Part shown: positions 34,001 to 47,000 of the stretch, in pieces
Layout: each line of letters begins with the position of its first letter
How positions within the stretch are numbered: position 1 is the first letter of the stretch
Assembly: GCA_963693305.1 (NCBI GenBank)
Contig: OY855905.1
Coordinates: 20,882,437-20,946,436 of the forward strand
DNA: 64,000 nt
Source of the DNA: Meandrina meandrites
Taxonomy: Eukaryota; Cnidaria; Anthozoa; Scleractinia; Meandrinidae
Direction: 5' to 3'
Position numbers and translations under genes: made by a program
The notes under the pieces: model-generated
Database searches by the model: none
What the model was told of the DNA's origin: nothing
What the model saw: only the letters and a program-made list of their open reading frames with translations

Positions 34001-37000
34001 TCTGTGTTTGCAGGCTGGTTAACCAGTTGGTTACTTTCAAGAAGTGACCGGGAACTTCAATCTATGACCTGCAATGAGCACGCATGGAAGAAAACTCCAG
34101 GTTCAATTTATCTTTTAATCATAATTTATTCACAGTGCTCTTGTGTGCAGATTTAATCCTGACTGACTTCTGACTGGATAATGACTGCACAAAAAAGTGA
34201 ATTAATTAAAATTGTAGTCAAATTACTATGGGCTCCTTGCTTAATCAGTTCAATTCTCCAACCAAAAGTGAAGTATTCAGAGCAGAGAGAATTTACTTCT
34301 TTTTTAATTTCAAACTTTCTCTCTTAGAGAGTTCAATATTATTTAAAGTTAATCGCGAGTCCTGGGTAAAGACATTTACAGGTTACATGTTAAACTATTT
34401 GCTGTCTAATTTGGATCTTAAGTTAAATAAAAATTCACAAACCTGCATAAAGCGGTATTTCTCTATATGTTCCATTATGATAGGTACAATAACTGAAAAT
34501 AGTCAGAAAACATTTCTATTTACAGGTCAACTGTAACAAGAGTATCTACTGATTCAGATTTCCTATTTTCTTCAAGTCTGCCCCAAGGTCAGAAACCATA
34601 TGTGTTCCTGTCTGCCAAGGTACAATCACTATATTGTGTTCCTGGGCAAAACACCGTCTTTTTTAATTATCAAATCTTACGTTACATCACTTGTACACGA
34701 CACTGTACTCAAAGACTGATTGATTGATTGACTGACTGACTGACTGACTGACTGACTGACTGACTGACTGACTGACTGACTGACTGACTGACTGACTGAC
34801 TGACTGACTGACTGACTGACACATATACATATCATTGCGGATATGAACAGTACAATGCAGGTTTGACATTCAATTAAATATTAACTAACACAAAGCAGAA
34901 AAAGACAAGTCAGTCTAGAGTTAAGAATTCTTAAAAAAGAAAACATTTAATATGTGAAAGTTTCATTTGAAACTCACTCATTCCTGGTGCAGCCATTGTG
35001 ATTCTGGAGATGACGACTTGTGTTATTCCTTTAGCTGCTACCTTTGTTGACTTCCCTACAGGGTTGTTGTTCTCGTCAAACACAACAATTCCATCAATTA
35101 GTTCCCTGAAGGAATTACCAAAAATGGTCAGTAAGTCAGATGCACAATATCATGTTTTAGAAACGCTTATTAATTAAAGGCTAAAACTAAAAGAATAATT
35201 GTCCTCACTAATGTACATGTACATACATGTATATACACTTTTGTACATCAGTGTATTGAATCCTTGGATGGTCTTCTATTTGAAGTATATATTATACATT
35301 GCACATTCTTGAGAACTTTATGTTCTTTCCTTAATTGCTATTTACCTTTGCCTTGTAAGAGGAATGTTGACACAGTTAGCTGCAGCAACTGCAATGAAGG
35401 GCACCCAGCGAGCAAGAAGAGGAGGTGCTGACTAAACAATAAACAAGATCATGTATTTTGGATACTGGGTAATTAATGAAAACTAAACACAGCAGAAACA
35501 GTACCACTGAACAATGTACCATCGTATGCAAGTACGTGTGGTTAGAAAATTGTCGTACTGTAATAATAACCAATAAGAAATAAATTACATCATAAATTCA
35601 ACAAAACTTACCTGTACATGTAGCTATAGGCTCAAATAGATGATAGCCAATCCTCCATTTTTTGTAATTTAAATGGAACAGTTTTGATGCCTGATACCTT
35701 TCTTCCCAAGCATATAAGTTAAGTCTCTTTCAATTTTTCTATTGTAGAAATATTAGAAAATTCCTTCCTCTTTCCATTTTTTTTTTTTAATTTTTTTGAA
35801 AGGGATTATTCTGATAGCATGGTATCTGCATGTCTGAGTGTTGGAGTAGAGCACTTATTATAAATTTGGGACTAAAATGCTACAGTTTATAAGATATATT
35901 ACTGATAATAGTTACCTTCACAAGAGTGTTAAGCCCTACTGACACAGCCACGGCACTCGATGTTGCTGATACGTATGCTATACCAATCTGTCTAATAGAT
36001 GGGATAATTGTAAGACAAAACTAAAGCAAATGATTGCTATGCAATGTGATACATTTACTATAGTAGTATATCAAAAAGACTACCAGTTTTTTAACCTGGT
36101 GTGTCAAGAAAGTTTTCAATTGACAATACAGAATGTGAAATTAAGTTCAGTGAATTTTGTTAAAAGTTATGCTCATAACTTTGTACCAGTTCCATTTGGT
36201 CTATAATCAAGGACAAAGTACAGGACTGCAGTTACATTGGTTTGTGTATAACAAGATACATTTTAATTTATTTGTCTTTATTTCAGATTTTGACAATGAA
36301 TACAAGACAAACTAAGGAAAATTCATTAACAAAATAAACTGGTTTGAAACTTTCCTAAAATAATTAAAAATTGAAATCCAAACATTTAGTATACACAGTA
36401 TAACAGAAATATGTTCCCTAATCAACTACAGAGATCAGTGGGAGAATACATCTACAAATTAAGTTTGAGCATAAAATGAAGCTAAAGAAGTGATGTTGCC
36501 CTCAATTAGGAAATTTTAATTTTTTCTGACATGTTACAAGAATGGGTATGGTGATCGTGCTACTGATCATTGTATATATACTGACATAAAATTAATACAA
36601 AAGGAAATCGGTTAACCTATACACTGTACAAGTAAACCAACTCCTTCATACTTACTTTCCAGTTATTGTAGATTTAGCATTCCTGTTGGTGTAGTTTACT
36701 AAAGCATTGAATGACTGATTGATCCACTGCCAAAATACCACAGCTGGAACAGTCCTATCAAAGATTATTATATTACCGGTAATTTAAATTAATATTCTTG
36801 TGGATTCAATGTTGTTTCTTGGTTTTATTGTTCTGACAACAGAAGGTTTCACATTATCAAAAAGCATTCTAACAAACATGTACATGTACAAGAAATGTAT
36901 GTGTGACCTAATGTACATTGTATTATGAGGAAACTAAAAGTAGATGACATGGCTTTCTATATACTCTGGAGTGGTGGATCCAAGGGATGGGTTCTGGGGG

Positions 37001-40000
37001 CCTGGGCTGCCCACCTTATTTTTTCGGAAATAGCGCATTTTCTTTGAAGTGTCAGAATTATCTTCATAGAATTCAACATTCATAGTCAAGCCTTTAAAAG
37101 TGGGCCCCCTCCTTAGCTGAAGGTCTGGATCCGCCACTGCTCTGGGTAGTGTACATGATGTATTGGGCAACTGGCTTACAAAATACAGTCAAACCTCTTT
37201 AGAGCGGGACTTATGACAGTACAATTTTGCCTACGATATGACACACGCCAGTACTACAACATCACGTCTTGTAAATCAGCGTACCACATCCTAACAACAG
37301 ATGTGCGCACATGTAAATGGTCTTAAGTCATGTCGTAGGTCTGTTGTAAGCATGTCACATGTGAGAAAGTCGTACTGTGTAAATTGGCCCTTAAACGGAC
37401 ACCAAAGGAACAGGAAAGAGTGACGGTAGTACGGATGAACCTGTCTACGCTCTAGGTACACACTTCTCGTACGACGACAATTTGTCAGACCAGAGAAACT
37501 TCTTCGACAAGCTGTCAAAATTACAGAAAACTTTAAACTTTTGGTCTCAAAGGGATATCTCTGTTTATGGAAGAATAAACACTGTTAAAACTCTAGCCCT
37601 TTCAAAAGTCATATTCATCTGCAGCTCCATGGAAACGCCACCTCGATTCGCTGAAGAAGTGAATAGAATGATTTTTGACTTTGTATGGAACCACAAACCT
37701 GCGAAAATCAAGAAGTCAACTCTGATAAAATCTAAGAAAGATGGTGGCTTAGAAATGAAAGATTTCGTCATATTTGACAAAGCTCTGAAACTAAACTGGG
37801 TAACCCGCCTATGTTCAGACCACGACGCTCCAGGGAAATATATTCCAACCTCTTTCCTCGCCAAAATCAGTGGCACTTTCTTATTTCAATGTAACTATGA
37901 CTGTAAGCCTAAGCGAATACCTCCCAAGATTTTACAAAAACATCATAGCCCATTGGCAGAAAATTGCTTCGACCGATCCTCAAAATAAATCTGAGGTACT
38001 AGAGCAAGTAATCTGGAACAACAGGTTTCTAATTGTTAATAAAAAATTGGTATATTTTCCACATTGGCACCAGGCTGGAGTCACTCACATATCAGATTTA
38101 CTTGACACAGAAAAAATCACTTTCTATCTTTTAATGCTCTTTGCAAAAAAATTCAAGACAAAGTTTAATTTTCTACAGTATTACAGTATCATTTCTGCTT
38201 TTCCTCGCTCGTGGAAAAAGCTTTTAAACTCTAACAACCAACTACTCATCACACCCCTTGATTCAATAAGTGATTCGTTGAGTTGCAAAACTCTCTATGA
38301 AAAACTGTTATCCCTGGAAAAGTTACCTCCCCCCACCGCAGAAAGGAAACTTACTGAATATGGAGTAGAAAAGAAAAACCTGTGCAAGGTTTATCTTTTA
38401 CCCTTTAATGTTACAAAAGAAACCAAAATGATGATGTTCCAATACAAGATCATTCATCGCAACCTACCTACGAATAGCTTATTACACAAGATGAAGACAG
38501 TTGACTCCCCAACTTGTCCTTTTTGCCCTTCCGAGCTCCATACCATCTGGCATCTTTTTATAGAATGTACTCAAGCAAAATCTTTCTGGGTAGATTTTCA
38601 AGACTGGTACAATGTTCATAGTAGAAAAAGTGTCCATCTTTCGAACTTAGATGTCTTATATGGTATTTTGGGCTCTCCTCGTAAGTGCTTAGCCCTAAAC
38701 CATCTTATTATCTTAGGCAAATACTTTTTATACGTTAACACCGGCCTAAAAAATAAAGTTCAGTTTAACGAGTACATATCTCTCGTTCGCGACAAATTAG
38801 CATTAGAAAAACATATTGCTATCAAATCCGGTAAATACGATAACTATATTAAGAAATGGAATTTTATACAAAACATTTAGTTTAATTTTGGCTTTTGTTT
38901 CTTGCTATATCTTTTATTCTCTTTCGTTTTTCTTTTTCCTGGTAACGTTTATGAACTATGTTTTTTTTTTGTTATTTCTTTTTGCATTGTTAGCCCAATA
39001 AGTAGTGATGTTATGTTAACAGTATTAGCTTCGTAAAGTAGAGTATTGTAAGGTAGCTCCTTGTGTAATGTTTAGTGATTTATATTTTGTAATATTATTA
39101 TAGTAATGTTGTAAGTAAGTAGTAAGTATTTGCAAATTAAAAAAAAAAAAAAAAGAGTGACTGTAGTATGGAGGTGCCCATATTACAGAGGTAGTTTATA
39201 CTGTCCGTAATAGGGAGGTGTCCGCAATATAGAGGTGTCTAAAAAAGAGAGGTTGGGCTGAATTTTCCTCCTCTGATTAATGTAAGCTGCAAATTTAACA
39301 TTTAAATTAAATACAAAATTATGAAAATAATGAATTTTATTTTACGGACCTGTACCATTGCAACATAGCACCTGTTATTGCCATGCCGCCAGGCACCTGG
39401 AAAGACATACGACCCATGAAATTCATTCTTTCACCGGTGTCCGGGTGAAATGCAGAGTCCACTAAATGTTTGGCATACCAGAGCTCTTCCACAGACACTT
39501 TGGTTGTTTTACCTTGCCTAACAAAATTTTTAAAACACCATGAATATCAGAACATAAATGAATTTTTAGAACTCAGGGTTCTTCGGTTTTCCTCCTTCCA
39601 CAAAAACCAAGTGAACACTTCTAAATTCTGTTTCGATTGGGAATATTTAAAGGCCACAGATTTGTCAGTCACAAGACTCTTATGTGCAGATCGAACTAAA
39701 CAAAGTCAATTATTATTTATTATCATTTATTATTTTATTGATAATTATCCAAGGATAGCATAATTTATCCCACCATTTGAACAACTGGGTCCTTTGCCCA
39801 TGGGACAAAACTTGCCCAACATGGAAATCTACTTGTCACAGAAGAATGGATGGGACTTTTTTTCGAGCCCTGATAAAATAATCTACAATAATCTATTTAA
39901 AACATAGTACAACATGGGAATGTTGACACAATCATTATTTTTGAAGTATGAATAATGGACCTGTCTACATTATACAATACATGTGTAAAAAGAGTATTTG

Positions 40001-40239
40001 CTTGTCTCTGTCTTTACTTTGTACCAACACAAAAGGCATTGCATAACTGTATAGGATTAACCAACTTACGCATAATCCTCTACAACTTCTTTTGCCTCAT
40101 CAAGTTGTGCATTAGTGTAAAGAGCTTTCCTCCAATCTGTTATGGCAAGAAAATGTTTGAATCGCCCCCAGAAAGTGGACTGATCCCATCTTGGAGCATC
40201 TAAGTTGACTTGTCCTGGCAACGCTAATTCTGCAGCCAT
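31059..40239 (-). CDS. SFXN2: sideroflexin-2, complete, 10 exons, 324 aa
   Basis: Multi-pass inner-mitochondrial-membrane carrier of the sideroflexin family. Family members transport serine or affect iron and one-carbon metabolism; SFXN2 is linked to mitochondrial iron homeostasis. Exons, high to low: 40239-40070, 39517-39350, 36754-36656, 35991-35916, 35431-35346, 35105-34978, 34492-34443, 32328-32279, 31996-31949, 31158-31059; they total 975 bases including TGA with all phases consistent. Family signatures: [12 protein letters not shown] near the N-terminus, [65 protein letters not shown] and the C-terminal VYFNKGL. The [10 protein letters not shown] stretch and the [10 protein letters not shown] segment are closer to SFXN2 than to SFXN1/3. 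No truncation or frameshift. A LINE fragment sits in intron 2. Confidence 0.95.
32098..32226. repeat. snap-back hairpin with conserved loop, copy 2
   Basis: The left arm TGTTGTGGTTCAATTTTATC continues to TTTTCC and is mirrored almost perfectly by the right arm ending GAACCACAACA. The loop reads GTTTTTGGGCATGGTAATG then TATGATAATGAGTTT. The same loop, inverted and with one base changed, is at 14190-14216, although the arm sequences differ. Located in SFXN2 intron 8. Confidence 0.75.
32476..33845. repeat. tandem duplication of a ~690-bp repeat in SFXN2 intron 7
   Basis: GTCGGTGACCAGAC begins at 32476 and again at 33167, and the two copies stay nearly identical to their ends at TTGCTATAGCAACTTCTTGTT (about 33143 and 33844). 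Each is preceded by a T-rich run. Differences are scattered substitutions and small indels, so the duplication is fairly recent. The first copy is preceded by GCGCGGCCATGGGCCGAGCG. No coding potential is evident. Confidence 0.8.
34712..34820. repeat. (CTGA)n tetranucleotide microsatellite
   Basis: About 27 uninterrupted tetranucleotide units (TGAT then TGAC) in SFXN2 intron 6. The Ser-Val-Ser-Gln open frame across it is a translation of the repeat, not a gene. Confidence 0.95.
36969..37139. mobile_element. CAGTGGCGGATCC-family short element, copy 1
   Basis: The left end GAGTGGTGGATCC and the right end GGATCCGCCACTG are inverted repeats, and CTCTGG is present at both flanks. The interior (CTTCATAGAATTCAACATTC, then GGGCCCCCTCC) matches the element at 52560-52718 in opposite orientation. 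It is non-autonomous and its ends suggest the hAT superfamily. Confidence 0.75.
37186..39260. mobile_element. Tigger-like short element split by a LINE insertion
   Basis: CAGTCAAACCTCTTTAG at the left and AGAGAGGTTGGGCTG at the right are inverted ends, and internal CGGACACC / GGTGTCCGC blocks are also mirrored. The element is interrupted at about 37436 by the LINE described separately. In SFXN2 intron 2. Confidence 0.55.
37436..39151 (+). pseudogene. 5'-truncated L1/Tx1-like LINE, C-terminal part of ORF2, frameshifted
   Basis: Two overlapping open frames (37482-37988 and 37870-38880) encode the end of a non-LTR retrotransposon polyprotein: the RT thumb-to-C-terminal region ([49 protein letters not shown]) and then a zf-RVT-like motif [18 protein letters not shown]. 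The frame changes near 37890-37905 by a single small indel. A poly(A) tract follows at 39138-39154. The target duplication is nearly perfect, AAAGAGTGAC.GTAGTA.GGA at 37415-37435 and 39152-39172. Everything upstream of the RT C-terminus is missing, so the copy is dead on arrival. It lies antisense to SFXN2. Confidence 0.85.
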
Positions 40240-40854
40240 ATCTTTATCTCCTTGTCTATTTAATATGTTTTTTCTTTGAAAAAAGACTCTGGAATTAAAA
40301 AATATATATGTGAATCAGAGGTGGTATAGATGACCAGTCCTACAGCTTAACTTACCAGAGCAAAAAGAAACAAGCAGGAGCCACAACTCATGAAAACTGG
40401 GGTTGAAAGGGGGCGGGGGAGGGGTGGGGCAAGTGGAAAAGTGCCTGACTGAAAATGTTTTTTTAGCTGTTAAAACTCCCCTGGGCTCCTACCCTAAATA
40501 GTTATTGTATAAGTTGTCGAATGTTTTAATTTTCGTAGTCAAACCTTTTTAATAGTAGCTTCTAATGGGTTTTACATTTCTTATTTCTTACCAGTTGATC
40601 ACGTGTGTAAATAGTTACGGGCAGTTTACAACGGCAAATGCATTTCTGACGGCAATGAACGACGTGATATCAATGAATTCGAACCAAATAAACAAACACA
40701 GAAATGCAACCAAATGAACAGTTCATAGCGCGCTATATTATCGCGATCGTCACATGTACCTTTGTACTTCAGGACTAGGATTAAAATCGTAGTTTTTCCA
40801 TAAACAAACGATATAAATGTTTCGTAGCCTATTTAAGATTTAAAATCTACATAC

Positions 40855-41050
40855 CACAAAGATCCCTAAACCACCACCAGCAAGAGTTCGTGCGAAGGAA
40901 GAGTAAAACCAGTCATTCTTGTATTTGTGGCGGTCAATGAACCGCCTGCACCGTGGGCTCCCAGCGGTATCACGAAAATGGTTATTGAATGTATGTAAGA
41001 ACCACTGAAATGTTTTTTTGTGGAGCAGCTGCTGACCAGTAGTTGTTTTG
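40855..41050 (-). promoter_or_regulatory. probable SFXN2 5' UTR exon and shared SFXN2/PAN2 promoter
   Basis: The SFXN2 start exon is preceded by an acceptor (TTCCAG at about 40289-40294), implying an upstream non-coding exon. A good donor, TTTGTG|GTATGTAG, lies at 40855/40854, just behind the divergent PAN2 start at 41055. The two genes therefore appear to be transcribed head to head from less than about 200 bases. The exon's outer limit is not visible. Confidence 0.4.
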
Positions 41051-41054
41051 AAAG

Positions 41055-44000
41055 ATGGATCTCAATCATGGCGGCGCTGTGGTAAGAGAGGAATATCAAG
41101 AAATTCGCAGTGTTTTCAGCAGTGGAAGAGACCATTCTGGCATTTCAACTGTTCTGTTTGATCCTCTTGAAGAGCTGGTTTGGACAGGAAATCAATCGGT
41201 GGGTAATACATGAAGAGATAGTATCCATAAAACTAGTTGTACCTATCGGTAAGTGCCAACGAGTGAACAGAATTAGTAAGCAAGTGTTCACTGAATTTTG
41301 TAATATTTATTTGGGATACTTCTAGCATAACAGGTGTTCAAATTAACTTCTTTTAGTTAAGGTTTCCAATTCTGTTGTAATTGAACACATTGTTTATTTT
41401 TTAACTAATTGAGCGAACAAAACGTTGAACACTTTGATTTTGCATTTTTGAGGTTTCTTGTCTCCCAAAGACAATGTTCCAGACACGTTCACCCTTTGAT
41501 TTGCTTTAATTGTTGAGACCTGTCTAATAGTAGCATCTGTACTTAGTATTGGTTGGTGAATTGTTTCAGGTTTTACTTGTTCTTCATACAGAAATGAAAT
41601 GCCAGAATTTGCACACGGATATATGCTGTTGACTGTTGGTTAAAGAGCCAGTCACTTTCATTCTCTTTGACGATAACATCTTTTAAAAGAACTGGTGTTT
41701 CAGAATCCTGGTAGAGTTGTATATGGAGATATGTAGAGGTGTTGAATCCTACGACTTCTAACTTTGCTTGAAGCAGTTGGAAGTTGTACCACTGATGCTT
41801 TGCTTGTTTTTTTTTGGCTGTTTTGATTGGACTGAGGTTGTGAATATAGCCATGCTTTTTTCTAGGAAACAAGAGCAAAAGAAAATTAAAAAGAAACGTA
41901 ACATTGGGCTATAAAAAGGAAATGGGGTTTAAAGATGCTTTCCACCCAGCAGAAACGGGAGTGTTCGTACCTTTTGTCTCCTTGGGTGATTTTCTTTCCA
42001 TAGCAGCTGCTTTAGTTTCCTTTATAGGGTGTTTTGCATCTGGAAGTTCTCACATGTTTTCAATTACACAAGTTCTGAAACAGATATGACAGAAAATGTG
42101 TTACACATGAGGAATGGAATAGCATAAGATATGATACCATGATAAAGGAAGCAGCCTACGGTACTTGAATACTTTCCTAGATAGTCCAAGCAAAGGTTCG
42201 TAAAATCATTACAGAATCGCGCCCATTGAAAAGCGTCGCACGGGAAAATGCAAATAAGCTAGAAATGACACACAGAGCATGCGTAACTAAAGAACGGCCT
42301 GTCAATTTTTCTGTCAATCAAGTAATCCCCTGTGTAGGTTGACTTCACAAGCATTGTTCTTGCTCAGACTGCTATTTATCAAAGAATAATAGACGGTAAT
42401 TTGTTGATGGTTTCGCATAAACACTGCACGCTCTGTTGATATAAATGTGACCGTGCACAGAAAAATGTAGAAAACATTAAAAAACATTAGCATTCTTTTA
42501 ACAGGTAATGTAGCCGTTTGATATCCATTAGAAACGGCATGTGTAGCTGTTTGGAAAAGAATAACGCAAGAGGAAGCGGCTCTTGGCAGTGTCCAAACAA
42601 AAATTCACGTCTCAATGCACGGGTCAAATTTCAACAGAAATTTGCATAAAGTTGTTTACATTTTGACAGCCGACTACATGTGAATATTGTAAACGCACAC
42701 TCCAAGTTTACTACAACTCAAGAAAAGTAACTATGTTCTAGCGAGAATTTCGATTGTTATTTGTGCAAACCGAAAGTACTATCGAAAGAAGCCGGCCGAA
42801 TATTTCGTGTCGCTTGCCGCGTTGGCACATGCTGTGAAAAAGTTGCCGCTTTAATTTGGCCCTTGCTATTTGCCTACCGCTAATTGCTTACACTGATGAA
42901 AACTTTAACATAAAAGGTAGCTCAGCTCATTCATAAACAACATAAATAATTAGCCACTATAGTCAGCATTTTGTAACAGAACTCGAGTCACACCAAGCGG
43001 TGTTTATTTTGGGTTTGTGCAAAAAGATTCTTATCGTATCTCACCGACAGTTTCCAATGTTTTGCACACATCACTTCGCTTTTTAAACACTTCAGATGAA
43101 ACCATTACATTTGCATTGTCTTTTAAAGGACTCGAGGGAAAAACTCTTAACTCCCTTTTGGGAATTCATCACTTTAGGATCACAAGAAACCGAAAACAGC
43201 GGCAGTCTTTACAACCTCGTTTCCAGGGCGTTGTGCTCGCAAAGCATCATGGGCACCCCACATTTCTCGGGCGACGCTTTTCAATGGGCGCAATTCTGTA
43301 ATGGTCTTCGAGTATTAATTAACTAAGTCAGTGTGGACAGCACAGCTTTAAGAATTTGATGTCTACTGTGACTGTACACTTTTGAAAAAAATAAAATGGA
43401 TTTCCATGTCTTATGTGTCCTTGTTTATTTGTAATAATAGAAGGATTATAGCTTCCATTTGAAGCACGAGAAATCCTTCGAAACAAATATTTTCCAGTGT
43501 ACCATAGTTGGTGGAGTGTACTTAGGAATGTGAACGCCATACCGAAAACTACAAAAGTACTGTTTTGATGCTACTATGTTACTAAACATCGCACTGTTCG
43601 CTCTGGCATGGCCATGAAATATCAACGATAACAGCAAAAATACAACGCAATACATTATGGCCATAATGTGAAACGGTTTCTTCTAGGCAAATTAGTTAAT
43701 AGAGACGAAAGTGTTGAGCAAAGCACAGTGTAAAACAATCTTACATGTAATATGACGAAGATTATCAATGTCGTTTGTTTAATTTGAACGTGTTTTTAAA
43801 GGATTATTTGAAATGAATTCGGTGATTCGCGGTAGGTTTTTAAGTGATTTATGGTATTTGTTTGTTTGAAGTTTCTTTTAGTTTTAAGAACTTTGTTCAG
43901 AGCTCGTCAGAAGCTAAGTGAACTCGTTGGCTCGATTTGGCTTCTTTGGCTCTATCAACACATTAAATTTACCAGCAAAGGGCGCTTTTGCTCGAATAAA

Positions 44001-47000
44001 CACTTGAATGAGGTTTTCCAAAAGCAATTCAACCGCAACAAATCCAAGTTGTATCACCTCAAAAAGCAGAATGTCAGAAAAACTACTTTTTTAATACCGA
44101 AATAATTCGACGAATGGATGGCGAACGAATCCTGAGCGTTCATCCTGAATCAAATAAACGACACTCGAATTCATTCCAGAAATAACTCGGTTCTTGTTCA
44201 GCTTAACAATTGTATGATACAACCACAACAAATCCAAGATGTATACGCCTCAAGGACTAGAATTGTAGGCCAATTACTTACCGAAATAATTCGTCGAACT
44301 GATGGCGAACAATTCCTGAGCGTTATCCTAAATCAAATAAGTCATAAACAACACTCGAATTCATTTCAGAAAACAACACGGATCTTGCTCAGCTTTAACA
44401 ATTGTACGATAAAACCACAACAAATCCAAGATGTAAACGCCTCAAAAAGCAGAATTGTAGGCAAATTACTTAAGTACTTACCAAAATAATACTAGGATGA
44501 GGTTCCACATTCAGGAGAGGTGAACAAATATCTTCGAAATAATTCGACGAACGGATGGCGAACAAATCCTGAGTTTTACCCTGAATCAAATAAACAACAC
44601 TCGAATTCATTCCAGAAAACAACCCAGGTCTTCAGGTTGTACGATACAATCACAACAAATCCAAGATGTAGGTAAATTACTTACCGAAATAATTAGGCGA
44701 ACTGATGGCAAACAACCTGAGCGTTACCTGAAATAAACAACACTCACGAATTCCAGAAAACAGGGTTCTGATTGGTTCGTGCGCATTTTTCGACAACTTC
44801 CGGCTACATCCTAATATGGTCAAAAAAATATCACTGACGGAACCGGATTACGCGAAAATCGACTTGAAAGATCTGAGATTTTTTCTGCATAGCCCTCGAA
44901 CTACGCACGGCTCTATATCCTGCCGCCGAGACAGGCTCGCGTTTTCGCTCGCCTGTCTCGTTGGCAATTATCAGAAACAGATGTGCTAGATGAGAGAGAA
45001 TAAACTCATTTTTCTTAATATATGCTAGCTTATTCCTCGACAGAATGACAGCCTGTAGGTGTTGAATAAATACTAGCTGAAAAGAAAAATTAACCAGTGC
45101 ATAGTATTTAATTTTTATTTTTTATACCATTTTATAGTTGTGTTAGAGACGCTTCTGTTCATTAATTTTATCTGATTTTATACTATACTCAGTCAACAAT
45201 ATATAGTGTGCTACCAAACTATTGCTAGATGTACATTGTAACCCTGTGATCATTCTAGAGATGGTATTTTAAACAAAGTCGATCAGCTTGGCTTTGAATA
45301 GACTTCAGTGACAACCAGCTCAATAAGAAGGTACAAATTACACTGTACATCTCACTTAACATTATACAGCTCCAAAATCACTTTTCAGTAGTAAGGCTAA
45401 TGCTACGATTTGTCGGCCTGATTTGTTGCCAATGATATAACAGGAAGTGAATATACAGTGCAGGCAGTGCATATGTATTTTAAGGGTCAAAACTTTTTCT
45501 TTTAAAAAGTTTTGAAAAACAAAATGATTGCTGACAAAAATTAGCCCACCAAATCAAAATTATTAGCCTTTATACAGTAATTGCTTTTTGGGCAAAGTCA
45601 AGTTCCCTTTATAAATCCATTTTCCCTTTATTTAAATTTAATGCTCTTTGTTTTTACTTGAAGGGCTACTTGGCTTCTTATTTTGGACCAGAACTTCAAA
45701 AGTACACATCATTCAAAGTTCACCATGAGGAAATCCGTCATGTGACAGCCAATGATCTTGGGATACTTTCTCTCTCAAGTAATGAACTCTGTTTCTCAGC
45801 TCGTGCAGGACTTCGATTGTTTAATCTCAGGTCAGTTACTATTAAGAGCAGAGAACTACCATTGAGAAGGGCTAAATTTTGCCTGCTTCATGCACTGTTG
45901 GCTTCATTCAGTGGTTTCACAAATACCAGGTGGCCACTAAAGTTGAAGCTTTTATTGAACTGGCAATAAAGAAAATTTTCACTTGCAGCCAATCAGGTCA
46001 AATTTTCTTTAATTTCTACATTTAAACTCATCACCAATAGATGCATAAGCTCGGGGAAGGTACCTTAGATATGGCATTGTCCTGCATAATTCTATCAAGT
46101 GCATTCACTCATGGCAATCCTGAGAGCGGCAACTGCCAGCCACTGTAAGTTGCACTCATGGAATCAGTGGAAAATACTTGCCAATCCAGATACTTACCAA
46201 ATCCTAGTACTTTCTGTGTAAAAAGGGTGGGAGGAGTGGTCGAACAGCTGAAGAGCACAGATAAACTCGAATGCAAAGCCAGATAACTGCACATCTTCAC
46301 ACAGCTGGAACAACAAGCATGTGATGCCCCCAATAAGAATCCCAATACACACGACTGCCACCAAGCACCACTGACCGTCACTGGCTTAAAAAAGTCTGCT
46401 AAATTTCAAAGTCACACTCTGGTCAACGTGTCCCACACTCCTGGGAGATTATCCAGCTTTCCATGGGTATAACACAACTACACTAGACTTAGGGATCATA
46501 ATTATTGCCACTCTGTCCTGTCAACTTTTGGGTCATTTAGTCCCCGGCCATTTTGTTGCTCTGCTTTCCTCCGTATTTTTGCCCTTTTCTACAATGTAAT
46601 AATGTGTGCAGTCATATTTTGTGCGTTCACTTGACCTAATATCAATTGTAAGATGACACAGTGGCCAATGCAAGCCAGTGGAATAATAAAATGTGATACA
46701 ATGTATGAGTTCTATTATCACTGTTTATATTAATTTTGAGATAATGACTGTGTGATCACTCTGCAGTCAATTTACTATTCCCGTTTGAGGTCATTAATAA
46801 TCTCTGTCAATGTTTTCAAATCTTTTACAGTGGCTCTGAGCTGTCAGACTTGCAGTGTATGCTACAAAGAGATGAGACACATCTATGGGTGGCTGGACAC
46901 CAGGGCTTGATGTTAGAAGTTGACTTGAAGAAAGGAGTCATCAGTAATAAGGTAACTGCAATGATGGTCAGCAAAAAATAAGCATTTTGCAAACAGAAAT

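Larger units (their letters stand above)
41199..45663 (+). other. PAN2 intron 1 (4.5 kb)
   Basis: Contains a possible degenerate minus-strand exon (41573-41878), the tandem repeat at 44096-44760, and otherwise unique AT-rich sequence. The plus-strand open frames at 43017-43326 and 43851-44105 lack splice support and recognisable content and were not annotated. Confidence 0.5.

Noticed and set aside
34687..34869. Small Ser-Val-Ser-Gln protein
   Set aside because: Translation of a tetranucleotide microsatellite.
41075..41090. Donor GTG|GTAAGAG inside PAN2 exon 1
   Set aside because: Reading through gives sequence matching the PAN2 N-terminus and joins exon 2 in phase, so the site is probably unused.
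43017..43326. Overlapping plus-strand frames in PAN2 intron 1
   Set aside because: No splice consensus at sensible places and no recognisable domain; likely chance frames.
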